Assembly (NCBI RefSeq): GCF_022836935.1
Contig: NZ_CP083239.1
Span: 2,804,001-2,868,000 of the forward strand
Reading direction: 5' to 3'
Origin: Ancylobacter polymorphus
GTDB lineage: Bacteria > Pseudomonadota > Alphaproteobacteria > Rhizobiales > Xanthobacteraceae
Length of the DNA stretch: 64,000 nt
Both the position numbers and the translations under genes were made by a program. The notes below the pieces were generated by a model. It did not search any database. It was given only the letters and a program-made list of their open reading frames with translations, and was not told where the DNA came from. Positions 46,054 through 55,445 of this stretch are shown in pieces. Position 1 is the first letter of the stretch. Every line of letters begins with the position of its first letter.

Positions 46054-48294
46054 TTACTGCGCGCCGGGCGGCACGGGCGGCTGCCCGGGGCCACCCGGAC
46101 CTCCCGGGCCACCCGGACCGCCCGCCCCGCCGCCGGGCGGGCGCGGCTGGCCCTGCGGCGGACGCGCGGGCCGGTTCGGACCGGGCTGGCCCTGCGGGGG
46201 ACGGGCCTGCTGTGCCCCCGGCTGCTGCGGCGGCTTCTGCTGACGCTGCTGCATCTGCTGCTGCCTCTGCTCTTGCCGCTGCTGCTGCCGGGCGCGCTGC
46301 TGTTCCTGCTGGGCGTCCTGCTGCTGCTGGCGCTGCTGCTGCCTGGCGCGCTGCTGCTCCTGCTGGGCCTCCTGCTTCTGCTGACGCTGCTGCTGGTTCT
46401 GCTGCTGCCGGGCGCGCTGCTGTTCCTGCTGAGCGTCCTGCTTCTGCTGACGCTCCTGCTGCTGCCGCTCGCGCACCTCCTGATTCCGCTTCGCCCGATC
46501 CGCATTGTTCAGCGGCGCCGGATTGGGGGCCGGTCGTGCCGCCGCCGGCGGCTGATCGGGTCCCGGGCGGGAGGAGGCAGGTGGGCTTTGCACCGCGCCG
46601 GGGGCCGCCGGAGCATTCGGCGCGGCACCGGGCGTAGCGGGGCCGCCGGGCCGGCCGGGGCTGGCGTCGGGGCCGTTATTCGGGCCGCCCGGACGGGGCG
46701 GCGTCGCTCCGGGCGCACCGGGACCGCCGGGCCGGCCGGGGCCGGCGTCGGGGCCGTTGTTCGGGCCGCCCGGACGGGGTGGCGTCGCTCCGGGCGCACC
46801 GGGGCCGCCGGGCCGGCCGGGGCCGGCGTCGGGGCCGTTATTCGGGCCGCCCGGACGGGGCGGCGTCGTTCCGGGCGCACCGGGGCTACCCGGCTGGCCG
46901 GCGCCAGCGTCGGGGCCGTTATTCGGGCCGCCCGGACGGGGTGGCGTCGCTCCGGGCGCGGCCGGTCCGCCGGGGCGACCGGGGCCGGCGTCGGGACCGT
47001 TATTCGGGCCGCCCGGACGGGGCGGCGTCGCTCCGGGCGCACCGGGGCCGCCGGGCCGGCCGGGTCCCACACCGGGAGCACCGGGGCCGCCGGGGCGCGG
47101 GCCGGGCTGGTTTTCCACCCGGTCCACCACACGCTGCGCCTTGGCGCGCTGTTCCGCGCGCAGCTTCTCATACACGGCGCGGCGCTGCTCCAGCGCCTCG
47201 CGCTGCTGGCGCTGGAACGCCTCGGCGCGCGCATCCGCTTGCCGCCGCTCTTCCAGCAGCCGGTCGGCCCGCTCGCGCTCCAGAAGCTGCACCTGCTGGC
47301 GGAAGCGGTCGGGGTTCTCGAAGCGGCGTTCGCGCAGATCGCGCCGGTTGTCGGGGGTGAGCACGTTGAGCAGCGCCGCCGAGGGCGCGAGCCAGCCCGG
47401 CACGTCGCGGTCCTCGCGCACATATTGCCGGATCAGCGGCCGCCGGTCGGGCTCGATCTCGCGCACATAGCGCGGCGGCGGGCCACGCCGGTCGCTGAAA
47501 TCGAGGCGCGGCGCGAAGATGCCGAGCCGGCCGCCATTCCCATCGAAGAAAACATCGTCGCGATTGTCGACATAATAGACCTCGCGCGTCACCAGCCGCT
47601 CGCGCACCGGCGCGTCATAGACGCGGTAGCCGAAGCCGCGATTGACGTAATAGCCATCGTCCCAGCTCGGCTCATACGCATCCGGAGCCGCCTGGAGATA
47701 GATGTTGATCTGCGGGATCGGCGCGACATGGACGGCGATGTCCTCCGCCGCCATGTAGCGGTCCTCGACGAAGACCCAGCTTTCCGCCACGGGCGGGGCA
47801 TAATGCGCGGGCCGGCCGACGGCATAGCCGGGACGGTCCGGTGCGATCGGCGCCCAGCCGGTGCGCCCGCCGCCGCGCCGCCACGTCACCCAGGCCGGCG
47901 CCCAGGTGTCGCCCGGCACCCAGAACCAGCCATAGGCGGGGTCATAACCCCAGCGGCCATAATGATAGGTCGCCCAGCCGAAGGGCTCATAGGATTCCCA
48001 GTACCAGCCATATTGCTCGGTCCACACCCAGCGCCCTTCCTGATAGGGGCGCCAGCCCGGGCCGACATCGCTGGGAATGAAGACATAGTCGTAATCGGGA
48101 TGGGCGACCCAGGTGCCGAAGCGGCCCAGCTGGTCATAGAAAAGGTTCACGTCCATCGTCGCGGCGCCGCCCTGCGGGCCGGCCTGCGCCAGCCGGATCG
48201 GCGCGTTCTGCGCGAGGGCGGGCAAAGTGGCGACGCCGGCGAGAAGGCTCGCGCCGATTCCGGCGGCGAGCAGGGGGCGTGTCAGGCGAAGCAT
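46054..48294 (-). CDS. DUF6600 exported protein with collagen-like and Gln/Arg-rich tails
   Basis: A 746-aa exported protein. After a signal peptide (cleavage after ALA), residues 40-160 form an aromatic DUF6600 domain ([46 protein letters not shown]). Residues 300-400 are a charged coiled coil. Residues 410-545 are a collagen-like stretch built of a 27-residue unit ([19 protein letters not shown] and so on) repeated about five times. Residues 585-700 are a Gln/Arg-rich coil ([11 protein letters not shown]), and the end is [15 protein letters not shown]. The function is unknown; an envelope or cell-surface scaffold is plausible. GGAGG precedes the ATG. It converges on leuA. Confidence 0.85.
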   Translation of the reverse strand: MLRLTRPLLAAGIGASLLAGVATLPALAQNAPIRLAQAGPQGGAATMDVNLFYDQLGRFGTWVAHPDYDYVFIPSDVGPGWRPYQEGRWVWTEQYGWYWESYEPFGWATYHYGRWGYDPAYGWFWVPGDTWAPAWVTWRRGGGRTGWAPIAPDRPGYAVGRPAHYAPPVAESWVFVEDRYMAAEDIAVHVAPIPQINIYLQAAPDAYEPSWDDGYYVNRGFGYRVYDAPVRERLVTREVYYVDNRDDVFFDGNGGRLGIFAPRLDFSDRRGPPPRYVREIEPDRRPLIRQYVREDRDVPGWLAPSAALLNVLTPDNRRDLRERRFENPDRFRQQVQLLERERADRLLEERRQADARAEAFQRQQREALEQRRAVYEKLRAEQRAKAQRVVDRVENQPGPRPGGPGAPGVGPGRPGGPGAPGATPPRPGGPNNGPDAGPGRPGGPAAPGATPPRPGGPNNGPDAGAGQPGSPGAPGTTPPRPGGPNNGPDAGPGRPGGPGAPGATPPRPGGPNNGPDAGPGRPGGPGAPGATPPRPGGPNNGPDASPGRPGGPATPGAAPNAPAAPGAVQSPPASSRPGPDQPPAAARPAPNPAPLNNADRAKRNQEVRERQQQERQQKQDAQQEQQRARQQQNQQQRQQKQEAQQEQQRARQQQRQQQQDAQQEQQRARQQQRQEQRQQQMQQRQQKPPQQPGAQQARPPQGQPGPNRPARPPQGQPRPPGGGAGGPGGPGGPGGPGQPPVPPGAQ
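46660..47065. repeat. 81-bp tandem repeats encoding a collagen-like region
   Basis: The sequence around GGCCGTTATTCGGGCCGCC recurs at about 46671, 46752, 46833, 46914 and 46995, exactly 81 bp apart (27 codons), with few substitutions. The multiple of three keeps the frame, so copy number can change without breaking the protein. Confidence 0.9.
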
Positions 48295-48484
48295 GGGGCA
48301 CCTCCGGCAGCTTTGCGGTGGTCTTCAACGCCGCCGCCGCCGGAAGGTTTCAAATAATTGCGGCGTGTCTGGGTCGGGTCACCGGTGCAAAACGCAGCCG
48401 GCCAAGAAAGCGTCAAAAATATGATGCCGTCCTGTCTCGCGTCCTCTATCGCCAATGCAAGAAGTCGCAAGGTGAGCGGCGCGC

Positions 48485-49270
48485 TTATTTTCCGCCGGTG
48501 GCTTGCCGCCAGATAATATCCTGCAAGTTGCGAACCGTGTCGTGCGCTTCGCCCAGTGGAATGCCATCCAGCGCCGTCACCGGGCGGAGGAAGCGCACGG
48601 AATTGGTGAGGAACACCGCATCCGCCCCGCTGAGCGCCGCCGGCGCCAGCGGGCGCTCTTCCACCGCCAGCCCGAGCCGCGGCGCCGCCTCGATCACCAG
48701 CGCCCGCATGATGCCGGGCAGGCAGCCCTCGCTGAGCGCCGGCGTCACCAGCCGCCCGGCGATGAGCGCGAACACATTGGCGATGGTGGTGCAGGCGACG
48801 CGGCCGCGCGTGTTGAGCAGCAGCGCGTCGTCCCCCCCTGCCGCCGCCGCCTCGCGTGAGGCGAGGATGTGGTCGAGATAGCCCAGCGTCTTGAGGTTGG
48901 CGGTGGGCGAGAGCTCGTTGCGCCGCCCGCTGGCAGTGATCAGCCGCGCCGGCTGGCCGAGCAGGGCAGGGGACCAGGGCGCGCGCGTCACCACGACGGT
49001 CGGCGCCCCCGCGCTCGCCGGCCACAGGCCGCGCGCCGCCGTGCCGCGCGTTACCGTGGTGCGCAGAATGGCCGGCTCCGGCGTCACGGCCGCGTCCAGC
49101 GCCGCCTCGACCGCCGCCGCCTCAAGGGCGATGCCGATCCGCTGCGCCGCCGCCACCAGCCGGCCGACATGGCGGTCGCGGGCGAAGACGGCGCCCTCCA
49201 GCGCCAGCGCGGTGTCGAACACCCCGTCGCCGAGGGTGAAGCCGCGATCCTCGACACTGATCAAGGTCAT
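48485..49270 (-). CDS. pabC: Aminodeoxychorismate lyase (class IV aminotransferase fold)
   Basis: A 261-aa PLP enzyme of fold type IV. DRGFTLGDGVFDT is at the start, the PLP Lys is in SPTANLKTLGYLDHI (about residue 128), and GRVACTTIANVFAL and GCLPGIMR bind the phosphate. Because it overlaps pabA and follows pabB, it is best read as 4-amino-4-deoxychorismate lyase, which gives p-aminobenzoate and pyruvate for folate. Branched-chain or D-amino acid aminotransferase activity cannot be excluded from sequence alone. Its ATG overlaps the pabA stop (ATGA). Confidence 0.88.
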   Translation of the reverse strand: MTLISVEDRGFTLGDGVFDTALALEGAVFARDRHVGRLVAAAQRIGIALEAAAVEAALDAAVTPEPAILRTTVTRGTAARGLWPASAGAPTVVVTRAPWSPALLGQPARLITASGRRNELSPTANLKTLGYLDHILASREAAAAGGDDALLLNTRGRVACTTIANVFALIAGRLVTPALSEGCLPGIMRALVIEAAPRLGLAVEERPLAPAALSGADAVFLTNSVRFLRPVTALDGIPLGEAHDTVRNLQDIIWRQATGGK

Positions 49271-49959
49271 CGCACGCTGCCGCCATCACCTCTCCCCGTG
49301 GGGGAGAGGTCGGCGCGCAGCGCCGGGTGAGGGGAAGCCGACGGGGCCAGCGGCCCCTCACCCCAGCCCTCTCCCCCACGGGGAGAGGGAGACTGACGCG
49401 CCAATTTCAGGAAATTGCCCAGCAGCGCGTAGCCATCCGGGGTCAGCACCGATTCCGGGTGGAACTGCACGCCATAGGTCGGGTGGGTGCGATGGGCGAG
49501 GCCCATGATCTCGCCATCCTCGCTCCAGGCGGTGGCGACCAACGGCCCGCCCGCGTCCAGCTCCACCGCCAGCGAATGGTAGCGCCCGGCCGGCAGCGGC
49601 GAGGGCAGGCCGGCAAACACATCCGTGCCGGCATGGCGCAGCCGCGAGGCGCGCCCGTGCATCGGCTCCTTCGCCCGCACCACGCGCCCGCCAAAGGCCT
49701 GGCCGATGCATTGATGGCCGAGGCAGATGCCGAGGATGGGCAGCTTTCCCGAAAGCGCCCGCACCGCCTCCAGCGAGATGCCGGCCTCGTTCGGCGAACA
49801 GGGGCCGGGCGAGATCACCAGCGCCTCCGGCGCCCGCGCCTCGATGGACGCAAGGTCCAGGGCGTCGTTGCGGGCGACCTCCACCTCTTCGCCGAGCTCG
49901 GTGAGATAGCGGGCGACGTTGAAGACGAAGCTGTCGTAATTGTCGATCAGCAGGATCAC
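49267..49959 (-). CDS. pabA: Aminodeoxychorismate synthase glutamine amidotransferase, with repeat-encoded tail
   Basis: A 230-aa class I glutaminase that supplies ammonia to PabB. The triad is present: GICLGHQCIG (Cys about 77), and FHPESVLT with His and Glu. It starts at GTG 49959, overlapping the pabB stop (GTGA). The normal fold ends near GNFLKLA. The last 40 or so residues (SPSPRGGEGWGEGPL...) are encoded by the palindromic element 49287-49391. The element has thus lengthened the gene while keeping the ATGA overlap with pabC. TrpG-type service to anthranilate synthase is possible but the context favours folate. Confidence 0.92.
   Translation of the reverse strand: MILLIDNYDSFVFNVARYLTELGEEVEVARNDALDLASIEARAPEALVISPGPCSPNEAGISLEAVRALSGKLPILGICLGHQCIGQAFGGRVVRAKEPMHGRASRLRHAGTDVFAGLPSPLPAGRYHSLAVELDAGGPLVATAWSEDGEIMGLAHRTHPTYGVQFHPESVLTPDGYALLGNFLKLARQSPSPRGGEGWGEGPLAPSASPHPALRADLSPTGRGDGGSVR
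49287..49391. repeat. Palindromic element copy 5, inside the 3' end of pabA
   Basis: CCTCTCCCCGTGGGGGAGAGG, GGCGCGCAGCGCCGGGTGAGGGG, an 18-base spacer, CCCCTCACCCC and a CCCTCTCCCCCACGGGGAGAGGG hairpin. It is the gene-less counterpart of the DUF559-bearing copy at 8151-8574, with the same order and orientation of halves. Confidence 0.9.
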
Positions 49960-51371
49960 GGCGCCGCCCCCTCGGTGAAGGCGCGGAACAGCCGCTCGGC
50001 CTTGGTCAGGCTTTCCGCATGTTCGGCGGCAGGGTCGGAGAGGGTGGTGATGCCGCCGCCGACGCCGAAGCTGGCGCGTCCGCCTTCCACCGTCACCGTG
50101 CGGATGGCGATGTTGAAATCCATGGCGCCGTCGAAGCCGATAGTGCCGATGGAGCCGCAATAGACCCCGCGCGGCCGGCCTTCCAGTTCGCGGATGATTT
50201 CCATGGCGCGGATCTTCGGCGCCCCGGTGATCGAACCGCCGGGAAAGGAGGCGGCCATCAGATCCAGCCCATCGCAGCCCTGCTTCAACTCGCCTGTGAC
50301 CACCGAGACCAGGTGGTGGACATTGGCATAGGTCTCCAGCCCGCACAGGCGCGGCACCTTCACCGTGCCGGGCCGGCACACGCGCGAGAGATCGTTGCGC
50401 AGCAGGTCGACGATCATCACGTTCTCGGCGCGGTCCTTCTCGCTGGCGGCGAGCGCACGGCCGCGAAAGGCGTCGAGCGTCGGCTCCACCGAGCGCGGCA
50501 GCGTGCCCTTGATCGGGCGCGTCTCCACCTCGGCGCCGATAAGCTTGACGAAGCGCTCCGGCGAGGAGGAGGCGATGACACGGTCGTCATTGACGATCAG
50601 CGCCGCGAAGGTGGCGGGGTTGGCGCGGCGCAGCTGGTCATAGAGGGCGAAGGGGTCGACGGCGCCGACCTCCGCCTCGAAGCGCTGGGTGAAATTGGCC
50701 TGGAAAATATCGCCGGCGCGGATGTAGTCGATCACCCGGGCGACGGCGCGGCAATAGCTCTCCGCGTCGAAATTGGAACGCCAGTCGCGCGCGCGCACCG
50801 GCGCGCCCAGCGGGGCTTCCGGCGCCGCCAGCCGGGCGCTGGCGTCGTTCAGCCGTTCGCGGGCGCGGCGGGCGCGGCGGGCGGGGTCCGCCTCCGGCCA
50901 GCCGGTGGAAATGAGAAAGGCCCGTTCCGCCACCACGTCGAAGGCGGCGACGAGATCGTAGAAGCCGAGGTCGATTTCCGGCCCCTCGCCGGGCTCGGCC
51001 TGCGGGGTGGGGAAGCGGTCGAACAGCCGGCCGGCTTCATAGGCGATATAGCCCGCCGCCCCGGCCTGAAAGCCGGCCTCGCCCGGCAGTCGGGGCTGGG
51101 CGTAGGTTTTCAGCCTTGCGCGCAGCGCCTCCAGCGGCGTCGCGTCTTCGCGCGTCCCGTTCCAGTGCGCGATACCGCCCTCGCTACGGAAACGGCCGAA
51201 AGGTTCGGCCATGACATAGGACCAGCGCCCGAGCACGGGGTGGCGCATGGCACTGTCGAGAAAGGTCAGGCCCGGCACCGGCACACCCTCGCGCGTGCCG
51301 AGCCGGCGCGCGGCCAGCCAGGGCTCCTGCCAGGCGATTTCGACAATGAGGGGAGGCGGCTCCTGAATCAT
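49956..51371 (-). CDS. pabB: Aminodeoxychorismate synthase component I
   Basis: A 471-aa chorismate-utilising enzyme that aminates chorismate to 4-amino-4-deoxychorismate. The catalytic half shows AGDIFQANFTQRFE, SSSPERFVKL, TRPIKGTLPRS (about residue 285), ENVMIVDLLRNDL, SFPGGSITGAPK and YCGSIGTIGFDG. The Lys of PIKGT is the mark of PabB; TrpE has PIAGT. ATG 51371 begins MIQEPPPL; the longer frame to 51554 has no ribosome site. The order pabB-pabA-pabC with 4-base overlaps makes one tight folate operon. Confidence 0.93.
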   Translation of the reverse strand: MIQEPPPLIVEIAWQEPWLAARRLGTREGVPVPGLTFLDSAMRHPVLGRWSYVMAEPFGRFRSEGGIAHWNGTREDATPLEALRARLKTYAQPRLPGEAGFQAGAAGYIAYEAGRLFDRFPTPQAEPGEGPEIDLGFYDLVAAFDVVAERAFLISTGWPEADPARRARRARERLNDASARLAAPEAPLGAPVRARDWRSNFDAESYCRAVARVIDYIRAGDIFQANFTQRFEAEVGAVDPFALYDQLRRANPATFAALIVNDDRVIASSSPERFVKLIGAEVETRPIKGTLPRSVEPTLDAFRGRALAASEKDRAENVMIVDLLRNDLSRVCRPGTVKVPRLCGLETYANVHHLVSVVTGELKQGCDGLDLMAASFPGGSITGAPKIRAMEIIRELEGRPRGVYCGSIGTIGFDGAMDFNIAIRTVTVEGGRASFGVGGGITTLSDPAAEHAESLTKAERLFRAFTEGAAP

Positions 51372-51587
51372 GCGGCGAATATGGAACGTCGCGCGGCGGG
51401 TTCCTAGAGCGGTGATGCGCCCTCCGCCCGCCAACCGAGGATATCTCCGAGGCGTCACGCTTTCTAAGCCAAAGGGCCACTTGACGCTGCGTTGCGCGGG
51501 TGGTGGCCTAGTCTCCCAACAATACGGCGCCCGCGCGGACGGGCGACCGTGCAATCAAACAGGCTCAACACGTCTCGGGAGGGACAT

Positions 51588-52574
51588 ATGACGAACTTCA
51601 AGGGGGCGGCCACGGCCCTTGCGGCCTTGGCGCTGATGGCACTGCCTTTTGGCGCCGCGGTTGCGCAGGATTATCCCAACCGTCCGGTGACGATGGTGGT
51701 GCCGTTCGCCGCCGGCGGGCCGACCGACACGGTGGCACGGCTGATCGCGGAATCGATGTCGCGCACGCTCGGCCAGCAGGTGGTGGTGGAGAATGTCGGC
51801 GGTGCCGGCGGCACGCGCGGGGCCGGGCAGGTGGCGAAGGCCGCGCCCGACGGCTACACCGTGCTGCTGCACCATATCGGCCAGGCGACCTCGGCCACGC
51901 TCTACCGCAAGCTGCCCTACAACGTGCTCACCGATTTCGAGGAAGTCGGGCTCGTGACCGACGTGCCGATGACCGTCATCGGCAAATCGACGCTGGAGCC
52001 GAAGGATGCGGCCGAGCTGATCGCCTATGTGAAGAAGAACAAGGACGGCGTGATCTACGGCAATGCCGGCGTCGGCTCGGCCTCGCATCTGTGCGGCATG
52101 CTGTTCATGTCGGCGCTGGACACGCAGATGACCACCGTTCCCTATCAGGGCACGGGCCCGGCGATGAACGATCTCGTCGGCGGGCAGATCGACCTGCTGT
52201 GCGACCAGACCACCAACACGACCGGCCAGATCAAGGCCGGCAAGGTGAAGGCCTATGGCGTCACCACCAAGGCGCCGGTGAAGTCGCTGCCCAACATCCC
52301 GACCCTCGACTCCGCCGGCCTGCCCGGCTTCGAGGTGGCGGTGTGGCACGGCATGTACGCGCCCAAGGGCACGCCCAAGGCGGAGATCGACAAGCTCAAC
52401 GCCGCGCTCGTCGCCGCGCTGCAGGACCCCAAGGTCATTTCCCGCTTCGCCGATCTCGGTACCGAGCCGGTGGCGCTGGACCGCGCCACGCCGGAAGTGC
52501 ACCAGAAATATCTGGAAGCCGAAGTCGCCAAGTGGAAGCCGGTGATCGAGAAGGCCGGCGTCTTCGCCGACTGA
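51588..52574 (+). CDS. tctC: Tripartite tricarboxylate transporter binding protein (Bug/TctC)
   Basis: A 328-aa periplasmic binding protein. The signal peptide ends at AVA-QDYPNRPVTMVVPFAAGG, the usual mature start of Bug proteins. Further marks are PDGYTVLLHH, YGNAGVGSASHL, VPYQGTGPAMNDLVGGQIDL and GTPKAEIDKLNAAL. It has no Asp in the ligand loop that would clearly define citrate. GGGAGGGA lies before the ATG. It is first of tctCBA. TTGACG at 51481 may be part of a promoter, but no good -10 follows. Confidence 0.92.
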   Translation: MTNFKGAATALAALALMALPFGAAVAQDYPNRPVTMVVPFAAGGPTDTVARLIAESMSRTLGQQVVVENVGGAGGTRGAGQVAKAAPDGYTVLLHHIGQATSATLYRKLPYNVLTDFEEVGLVTDVPMTVIGKSTLEPKDAAELIAYVKKNKDGVIYGNAGVGSASHLCGMLFMSALDTQMTTVPYQGTGPAMNDLVGGQIDLLCDQTTNTTGQIKAGKVKAYGVTTKAPVKSLPNIPTLDSAGLPGFEVAVWHGMYAPKGTPKAEIDKLNAALVAALQDPKVISRFADLGTEPVALDRATPEVHQKYLEAEVAKWKPVIEKAGVFAD

Positions 52575-52727
52575 CGCCGCCGCAGTTCCGGCGCGCCCAT
52601 GTGGCGCGCCGCTGTGGCGCGCCGCTGCGGCACGCGTTCCGCCCCTGCTTCCTGCCCCCGCTCTTGCCCGCCGGTCTGCCGCTCACCCCGGTGGGCCGGT
52701 CCCCCATCCGGCCGCTGGACACATCCC

Positions 52728-53219
52728 ATGACACGTTTCGTCAAAAGCCCGAAGGAGGTCGCCAGCGGCTTCCTGCTGGTGCTCCTCGCCGCCTTCTTCG
52801 CCTGGCAGGCGATGGACCTGCCCATGGGCCGCGCCATCCGCATGGGGCCGGGCTACTTCCCGATGATCCTGGCCGGCCTGCTCGGCTTTCTCGGTCTCAT
52901 CGTCCTCCTCACTGGACTCACACTCCACCCCGTGGCGGAGGAGGATGAGGGGCAGAAAATCGGGCTGAGCCGCTGGCCATGGGTGCCGCTGGGGCTGGTG
53001 ACGCTCGCGGTGGTTGTGTTCGGCCTCGGCATCCGCCCGCTTGGCCTCGGCCCCTCCATGGGGCTGGCGGTGTTCCTCTCCACCCTCGCCAGCCGCAAGT
53101 TCCGCCTGACCACCGCGCTGCTCTCCTCCGCGATCATGGTGGCGTTCTCCTGGGCGGTGTTCATCAAGGGGCTCGGGTTGCCACTGCCCATGCTGGGCCC
53201 GTGGCTCGGCGGCTACTGA
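52728..53219 (+). CDS. tctB: Tripartite tricarboxylate transporter small subunit (TctB)
   Basis: A 163-aa protein with four hydrophobic helices: SGFLLVLLAAFFAWQAMDLPMG followed by MGPGYFPMILAGLLGFLG, typical of TctB, and a C-terminal FSWAVFIKGLGLPLPMLG. It pairs with the large subunit that starts 12 bases after its stop. The 150-base gap before it has no other gene; a longer frame from 52599 has no ribosome site and an atypical composition. Confidence 0.9.
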   Translation: MTRFVKSPKEVASGFLLVLLAAFFAWQAMDLPMGRAIRMGPGYFPMILAGLLGFLGLIVLLTGLTLHPVAEEDEGQKIGLSRWPWVPLGLVTLAVVVFGLGIRPLGLGPSMGLAVFLSTLASRKFRLTTALLSSAIMVAFSWAVFIKGLGLPLPMLGPWLGGY

Positions 53220-53231
53220 GGAGCGAACCCC

Positions 53232-54731
53232 ATGGAAATCTTCGACAATCTCGCCCTCGGCTTCTCCGTCGCCGTCACCTTTCAGAACATTTTCTACTGC
53301 TTCATCGGCGTGCTGCTGGGCACGCTGATCGGCGTGCTGCCGGGCCTCGGCCCGGTGCCGACCATCGCCATGCTGCTGCCGATCACCTTCGGCCTGCCGC
53401 CGGTCTCCGCGCTGATCATGCTCTCGGGCATCTATTACGGCGCGCAATATGGCGGCTCGACCACGGCGATCCTGATCAATTTGCCGGGCGAAAGCTCCTC
53501 CGTCGTTACCGCCATTGACGGCTACCAGATGGCGCGCCAGGGCCGCGCCGGGGCGGCGCTCGCCACCGCCGCGCTCGGTTCCTTCTTCGCCGGCTCGGTC
53601 GCCACCTTCCTGCTCGCCGTCTTCGCCCCGCCGCTCGCCGACCTCGCGCTGAAATTCGGGCCGCCGGAGTATTTTGCGCTGATGGTTCTAGGGCTTGTGG
53701 CCTCCGTGGCGCTCGCCTCCGGCTCGGTGGTGAAGGCGCTGGCCATGGTGGTGCTCGGCATCCTGCTCGGTCTGTCGGGTCAGGATGTCTACACCGGTAC
53801 GCCCCGTTTCACCTTCGACATGCTGGAACTCGCCGACGGCGTCGAATTCGTCGCGCTGGCCATGGGCGTGTTCGGCATTGGCGAGATCGTCCGCAACCTG
53901 GAGGATGAGCACACCCGTACCGTGCTGGTGCAGAAGGTGAAGGGTCTGCTGCTGACCAAGGACGACATCAAGCGCATCCTCGGTCCCATCCTCCGCGGCA
54001 CCTTCCTAGGCTCCTTCCTCGGCATCCTTCCCGGCGGTGGGGCGATCCTGTCCTCCTTCGCCGCCTATTCGATCGAGAAGAAAATCTCCCGCCATCCCGA
54101 GAAGTTCGGCAAGGGCGCCATCGAGGGCGTGGCTGGGCCGGAAAGCGCCAATAATGCGGGTGCGCAGACCTCGTTCATCCCCATGCTCACCCTGGGTATT
54201 CCCTCAAATCCGGTCATGGCGCTGATGATCGGCGCGCTGATCATCCAGGGCATCGTGCCGGGCCCGAATGTGGTCAACGAGCAGCCGAACCTGTTCTGGG
54301 GCATCATCGCCTCGATGTGGATCGGCAATTTTATGCTGGTGGTACTCAACCTACCGTTGATTGGCATCTGGGTCCGGCTGCTCACCGTGCCCTACCACAT
54401 CCTGTTCCCGCTCATCGTCGGCTTCTGCTGCATCGGCGTCTACAGCGTCAACAACAACGCCATCGACGTCTACACGATGGCGCTGTTCGGGGTGGTCGGC
54501 TACGTGCTGGTCAAGCTCGACTGCGAGCCGGCGCCGCTGCTGCTCGGCTTCATCATCGGGCCGATGCTGGAGGAATATCTGCGCCGCGCCATGCTGATCT
54601 CGCGCGGCGACCCGACCGTGTTCTTCACCCGGCCGATCTCCGCCACCATGCTTGGCCTCGCCATGCTTGCCCTCATCATCGTCCTCCTGCCCTCCGTCCG
54701 CAAAAAGCGCGAGGAAGCCTTCCAGGAATAA
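53232..54731 (+). CDS. tctA: Tripartite tricarboxylate transporter large subunit (TctA)
   Basis: A 499-aa membrane protein with about 12 helices and the TctA signatures GVLPGLGPVPTIAMLLPITFGL, YYGAQYGGSTTAILINLPGE and, in the second half, GILPGGGAILSSFAAYSIEKK and GVAGPESANNAGAQTSFIPML. It carries the substrate with sodium or protons. TctABC systems import carboxylates such as citrate or tartrate, but the substrate here is not known. No two-component sensor is next to it. Confidence 0.95.
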   Translation: MEIFDNLALGFSVAVTFQNIFYCFIGVLLGTLIGVLPGLGPVPTIAMLLPITFGLPPVSALIMLSGIYYGAQYGGSTTAILINLPGESSSVVTAIDGYQMARQGRAGAALATAALGSFFAGSVATFLLAVFAPPLADLALKFGPPEYFALMVLGLVASVALASGSVVKALAMVVLGILLGLSGQDVYTGTPRFTFDMLELADGVEFVALAMGVFGIGEIVRNLEDEHTRTVLVQKVKGLLLTKDDIKRILGPILRGTFLGSFLGILPGGGAILSSFAAYSIEKKISRHPEKFGKGAIEGVAGPESANNAGAQTSFIPMLTLGIPSNPVMALMIGALIIQGIVPGPNVVNEQPNLFWGIIASMWIGNFMLVVLNLPLIGIWVRLLTVPYHILFPLIVGFCCIGVYSVNNNAIDVYTMALFGVVGYVLVKLDCEPAPLLLGFIIGPMLEEYLRRAMLISRGDPTVFFTRPISATMLGLAMLALIIVLLPSVRKKREEAFQE

Positions 54732-54844
54732 GCAGGGCGGTCCGCCGCGCCTGTGGATAGATCAGGAAGCTCACCTGACCCTATGGACACACCCCGGGGG
54801 CTCTGCTACACGACCCCCCGTCCGCAAGGCCACGGTCTGCGGCG

Positions 54845-54920
<76 letters not shown>

Positions 54921-54953
54921 AAATCCCGGTTCGCCGGCGACTGGTGGAAACCA

Positions 54954-54970
54954 CGGCGAAGTCTCTTCGC
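54954..54970 (+). terminator. Probable terminator after tRNA-Lys
   Basis: GGCGAAG-TCT-CTTCGCC is a perfect 7-bp hairpin 33 bases after the tRNA. A pyrimidine-rich TCTTCTTAATTTTA run follows after a short CACCCCC. Confidence 0.55.
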
Positions 54971-55138
54971 CACCCCCTCTTCTTAATTTTACCGGTCATG
55001 ATTATTTGACGGCATCGCGCGGCGACGCTCGTCGCTGGGACTTTCTCTTCCCTATCGGCCATGTGAAACGCACCGGGCGAGGCCGATCTATTGGCGGCGG
55101 CGCGGTGCGATCCAGGCCGCTTTGCTCAGGAGGGCGAC

Positions 55139-55351
55139 ATGATCGACCAGTCTTCCATGCTGTGTGCCCATTGCCAGCGCTGCGGGCGGCGCTCCGTACT
55201 GGGGCGTGTCGATGCGGCCACTCTCGCGCCGCCGACGGAGGGCGGCAACGCGCCGCGCCTTCGCTGCGACATGTGCGGCGGCCGGCAGGTGAAGCTGTTC
55301 AACGCTCAGGGCCCGGTGGAAATGCTGGCCTTTCTCAACGGACGCATGTGA
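55139..55351 (+). CDS. Small zinc-ribbon-like protein
   Basis: A 70-aa protein with Cys at 9, 12 and 15 and a CxxC at 43-46 (CDMCGG), the layout of a small zinc ribbon. CAGGAGGG lies before ATG 55139. No family is recognised with certainty. It could be a nucleic-acid or protein-binding zinc protein. The open frame extends up to 55091, but that part has no ribosome site. Confidence 0.65.
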   Translation: MIDQSSMLCAHCQRCGRRSVLGRVDAATLAPPTEGGNAPRLRCDMCGGRQVKLFNAQGPVEMLAFLNGRM

Positions 55352-55385
55352 GGGGGCCGTCGCCGGCCCGGCGTGAAGGCCGCGG

Positions 55386-55410
55386 CGAACGAATTGCGGC
55401 TTCGCGCGTT
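55386..55410 (+). promoter_or_regulatory. Weak EcfG-like promoter of small membrane protein gene
   Basis: CGAAC, 16 bases, CGTT: one mismatch from GGAAC-N16-CGTT. It sits 35 bases before the ATG at 55446, nearly the same distance as the exact site before the PRC-barrel gene. Confidence 0.35.
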
Positions 55411-55445
55411 AGGCCTCGCAACAGCACAATCAGGCGAGGCAGGTC

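Noticed and set aside
45961..48357. 798-codon rightward frame opposite the DUF6600 gene
   Set aside because: Its Leu/Arg-rich low-complexity sequence is the complement of Gln- and Pro/Gly-rich repeats; the minus-strand reading has signal peptide, domain and ribosome site.
51481..51520. Promoter for tctC (TTGACG)
   Set aside because: The -35-like box is good, but no acceptable -10 occurs 16-18 bases on.
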